Of a stretch of 7,590 nucleotides of DNA, positions 6,178 through 7,590 are shown piece after piece. Source of the stretch: Limnochordia bacterium (GTDB taxonomy: Bacteria > Bacillota > Limnochordia > Darwinibacteriales > DTU012). Below the pieces are notes generated by a model. That model was not told the DNA's origin. It made no database searches and saw only the letters and a program-made list of their open reading frames with translations. Position 1 is the first letter of the stretch; each line of letters opens with the position of its first letter. Location: positions 1-7,590 of the forward strand of contig SKHL01000137.1 of the NCBI GenBank assembly GCA_007116995.1, in the 5' to 3' direction. The position numbers and the translations under genes are program-made.

Positions 6178-6951
6178 GTGTCATCTCAGGTCTCACCTAA
6201 GACAAACATCACACTATACACTAATATATGGACGACAGTTTTGATGGTAGTATTTTTCTTTATATCAGGTCTAGCTGGCCAGCAGACTACGAGTGATCGG
6301 GTTAATAGGCCTTTCCCTCCAAATCAGGGAGGACAGGTTCCATCGCGCATTCCAGGTAATAGAGATCAAATTCTTCGGGGAAAAGCAATTGTGATTGATC
6401 CAGGACATGGAGGCTCTGATCCTGGTACTTTAGGCGTAGGACGAACGACAGAAGCCGCCAATGTATTAGCTATTGCCCATGATCTTAAGGGTATGTTAGA
6501 GAATGCAGGAGCTAATGTGATTATGACTCGGAGAACTGATGTGAATCCAGCCCAAGGCACATCTTTTCATAATCAGATTAACGGTCAGCTAGCCGTACGC
6601 ACGTTTACAGCTAATCGGAGCAATGCAGATATCTTCATTAGCATTCATAATGACTGGAATGATAATCGGTCTATCTCGGGGACAACGTCCTATTATTATC
6701 ATTCCCATGATTGGTTATTAGCAGATTCCCTACAACGAGCCACTGTGAAGCAACTTGGTAGTAGGAATGTAGGGGTTAGACGTGGTAACTTCTATGTTTT
6801 ACGAAATACAACTATGCCTTCAGCGCTAATAGAGGTTGGGTTTTTGAGTAATGCTAGCGAAGCTGATTTATTGGCACAGAATTGGTATCGATTAGAATCA
6901 GCACGGGGAATCTATCATGGAATCATTGATTACTTCCAACGTAATGGCTGA
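6178..6951 (+). CDS. CwlD-like N-acetylmuramoyl-L-alanine amidase (Amidase_3), membrane-anchored or secreted
   Basis: 257 residues. Zinc amidases of this family cut the bond between N-acetylmuramic acid and L-alanine in peptidoglycan, outside the membrane. A hydrophobic segment at about 18-34 (IWTTVLMVVFFFISGLA) acts as signal anchor or signal peptide; SGLA|GQQ is a possible cleavage site. A Pro/Gly/Asn-rich linker (about 36-64) precedes a single Amidase_3 domain at about 69-254. Zinc and catalytic residues are all visible: His77 in IVIDPGHGGSDPGTLG, Glu92 in TTEAANVLAIA, His157 in FISIHND, and Glu219 in PSALIEVGFLSN. No SH3b, LysM, SPOR or other wall-binding domain is present. The layout of one membrane segment plus a bare catalytic domain ending in a GIYHGIIDYF-type helix resembles sporulation protein CwlD, which makes muramic-delta-lactam in spore cortex. 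Residue similarity alone does not settle CwlD against a vegetative amidase, so no symbol is given. A candidate sigma-H promoter lies upstream, and a U32 gene follows 15 bases later, probably co-transcribed. Confidence 0.93.
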   Translation: MSSQVSPKTNITLYTNIWTTVLMVVFFFISGLAGQQTTSDRVNRPFPPNQGGQVPSRIPGNRDQILRGKAIVIDPGHGGSDPGTLGVGRTTEAANVLAIAHDLKGMLENAGANVIMTRRTDVNPAQGTSFHNQINGQLAVRTFTANRSNADIFISIHNDWNDNRSISGTTSYYYHSHDWLLADSLQRATVKQLGSRNVGVRRGNFYVLRNTTMPSALIEVGFLSNASEADLLAQNWYRLESARGIYHGIIDYFQRNG

Positions 6952-6952
6952 T

Positions 6953-6960
6953 AGGAGGAG
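6953..6960 (+). promoter_or_regulatory. Ribosome binding site for the U32-family gene
   Basis: AGGAGGAG begins directly after the amidase TGA (6949-6951) and lies 6 bases before ATG 6967. It selects this ATG over the out-of-frame ATG at 6962, which reaches a stop after five codons. Confidence 0.85.
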
Positions 6961-6966
6961 AATGAC

Positions 6967-7590
6967 ATGGAACTGCTAGCACCAGCAGGTTCTAAGGATA
7001 GTCTAATTGCAGCAGTGGAGAATGGTGCCGATACGGTATATATTGGAGGTAAGCTGTTTAGCGCGCGAGCCTTTGCTGCTAACTTCTCCAACAAAGAGTT
7101 AGAGTGGGCTGTTGGCTATTGCCATATTAGGGGTGTTAAGGTATATATTACAGTTAATATATTGATTCATCAACACGAGTTAGAGCAAGCCATAGAGTAT
7201 ATTCGCTTTCTATACTCTATCGGCGTGGATGCCGTGATTGTGCAAGATATCGGGTTAGCTCATATAATTAAGAACTTATTTGCTGATTTCCAGATTCATG
7301 CTAGCACGCAAATGACGATCCATACTAGCCAAGGAGCCAAGGCTTTAGCGAGACTTGGGATTACCCGAGTCGTGTTAGCGCGAGAACTGGGCTTAGACGC
7401 TATTTGTGATATTACAAAATTATCATCTCTGGAAATAGAAGTTTTTGTTCATGGAGCCTTGTGTATTTCCTATTCTGGGCAATGTTTATTCAGCAGTTTG
7501 TTAGGTGGGCGCAGTGGGAACAGAGGCCAATGTGCCCAACCCTGCCGCTTGCCCTATCAGCTTGTGGATGCTACAAGCGGAAAGCATATC
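6967..7590 (+). CDS. U32 family protein (RlhA/TrhP-like), 3' end cut by window
   Basis: The first 208 codons of a gene that stays open to the window end. The start MELLAPAGSKDSLIAAVENGADTVYIGG and FSARAFAANF are diagnostic for family U32. The family signature follows at about 159-193: VFVHGALCISYSGQC, then GGRSGNRGQCAQPCRLPYQL. The four cysteines Cys166, Cys173, Cys189 and Cys193 correspond to the iron-sulfur cluster ligands shown for UbiU/UbiV-type members. Although long called peptidases, characterised bacterial relatives support hydroxylation: RlhA of 23S rRNA C2501, TrhP of tRNA wobble uridine, and UbiU/V in ubiquinone synthesis. Which of these applies cannot be judged without the C-terminal half. 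If the gene continues to about 800 residues with a DUF3656 region it belongs to the long RlhA-like class common in clostridia; about 400 residues would suggest TrhP. It is 15 bases from the amidase stop, in the same apparent operon. Confidence 0.93.
   Translation, partial: MELLAPAGSKDSLIAAVENGADTVYIGGKLFSARAFAANFSNKELEWAVGYCHIRGVKVYITVNILIHQHELEQAIEYIRFLYSIGVDAVIVQDIGLAHIIKNLFADFQIHASTQMTIHTSQGAKALARLGITRVVLARELGLDAICDITKLSSLEIEVFVHGALCISYSGQCLFSSLLGGRSGNRGQCAQPCRLPYQLVDATSGKHI

Noticed and set aside
6132..6200. A 22-codon open frame (ATG 6132 to TAA 6200) preceded by AAGGAAG, overlapping the start of the amidase gene in another frame; it could be read as a leader peptide.
   Set aside because: It is very short, resembles nothing known, lies over the candidate promoter and the amidase start, and would be absent from a transcript starting near 6152. 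The purine-rich run makes a chance Shine-Dalgarno match likely.
1..7590. CRISPR arrays, transposons, phage genes, tRNA or other RNA genes, toxin-antitoxin or defence systems.
   Set aside because: Reading both strands showed no repeated spacer-repeat units, no transposase or integrase motifs, no tRNA-like cloverleaf and no unexplained long gap. All substantial open frames on the plus strand belong to recognisable families.

Overview
This window is a compact, single-strand run of seven plus-strand protein genes with the look of a chromosomal housekeeping region from a Bacillota (Firmicutes) bacterium, most likely an endospore-forming clostridial lineage in the broad sense (Clostridia or Negativicutes). 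The grounds are the gene content, strong AGGAGG-type ribosome binding sites, frequent TTG and GTG starts, a PHP-fused family X DNA polymerase of Bacillus type and length, and two candidate sigma-H (Spo0H-type) promoters. Base composition is moderate and even. I cannot assign a genus from the sequence alone.

Layout: the 3' part of pheS (cut by the window start) is followed by pheT; together they encode the alpha and beta subunits of phenylalanyl-tRNA synthetase. A 60-base gap carries a candidate sigma-H promoter and leads to zapA (cell-division protein), which is followed 4 bases later by cvpA (small multi-pass membrane protein). The last codons of cvpA form a strong GC-rich hairpin followed by a T-rich stretch, a probable intrinsic terminator or attenuator. 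Next comes polX, a DNA polymerase/3'-5' exonuclease. A 68-base gap holds a second candidate sigma-H promoter and a weak hairpin over the ribosome binding site of the next gene, a CwlD-like membrane-anchored N-acetylmuramoyl-L-alanine amidase. Fifteen bases further on, a U32-family gene begins and runs off the window end.

How they fit together: pheST is a translation module, probably controlled from upstream of the window. zapA, cvpA and the amidase relate to the division septum, envelope and cell wall, polX to DNA repair, and the U32 protein probably to RNA hydroxylation or an as yet unassigned iron-sulfur enzyme role. The most informative signals are regulatory: two promoter-like elements with identical 11-base spacing, placed before a division gene and a cell-wall hydrolase gene, suggest that parts of this cluster gain extra transcription at the onset of sporulation or in stationary phase.

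I found no RNA genes, mobile elements, CRISPR arrays, integration sites or gene-free stretch above 300 bases, and no evidence of a novel defence or biosynthetic system. The interest of this window lies in small-scale regulation, not in unknown genes.
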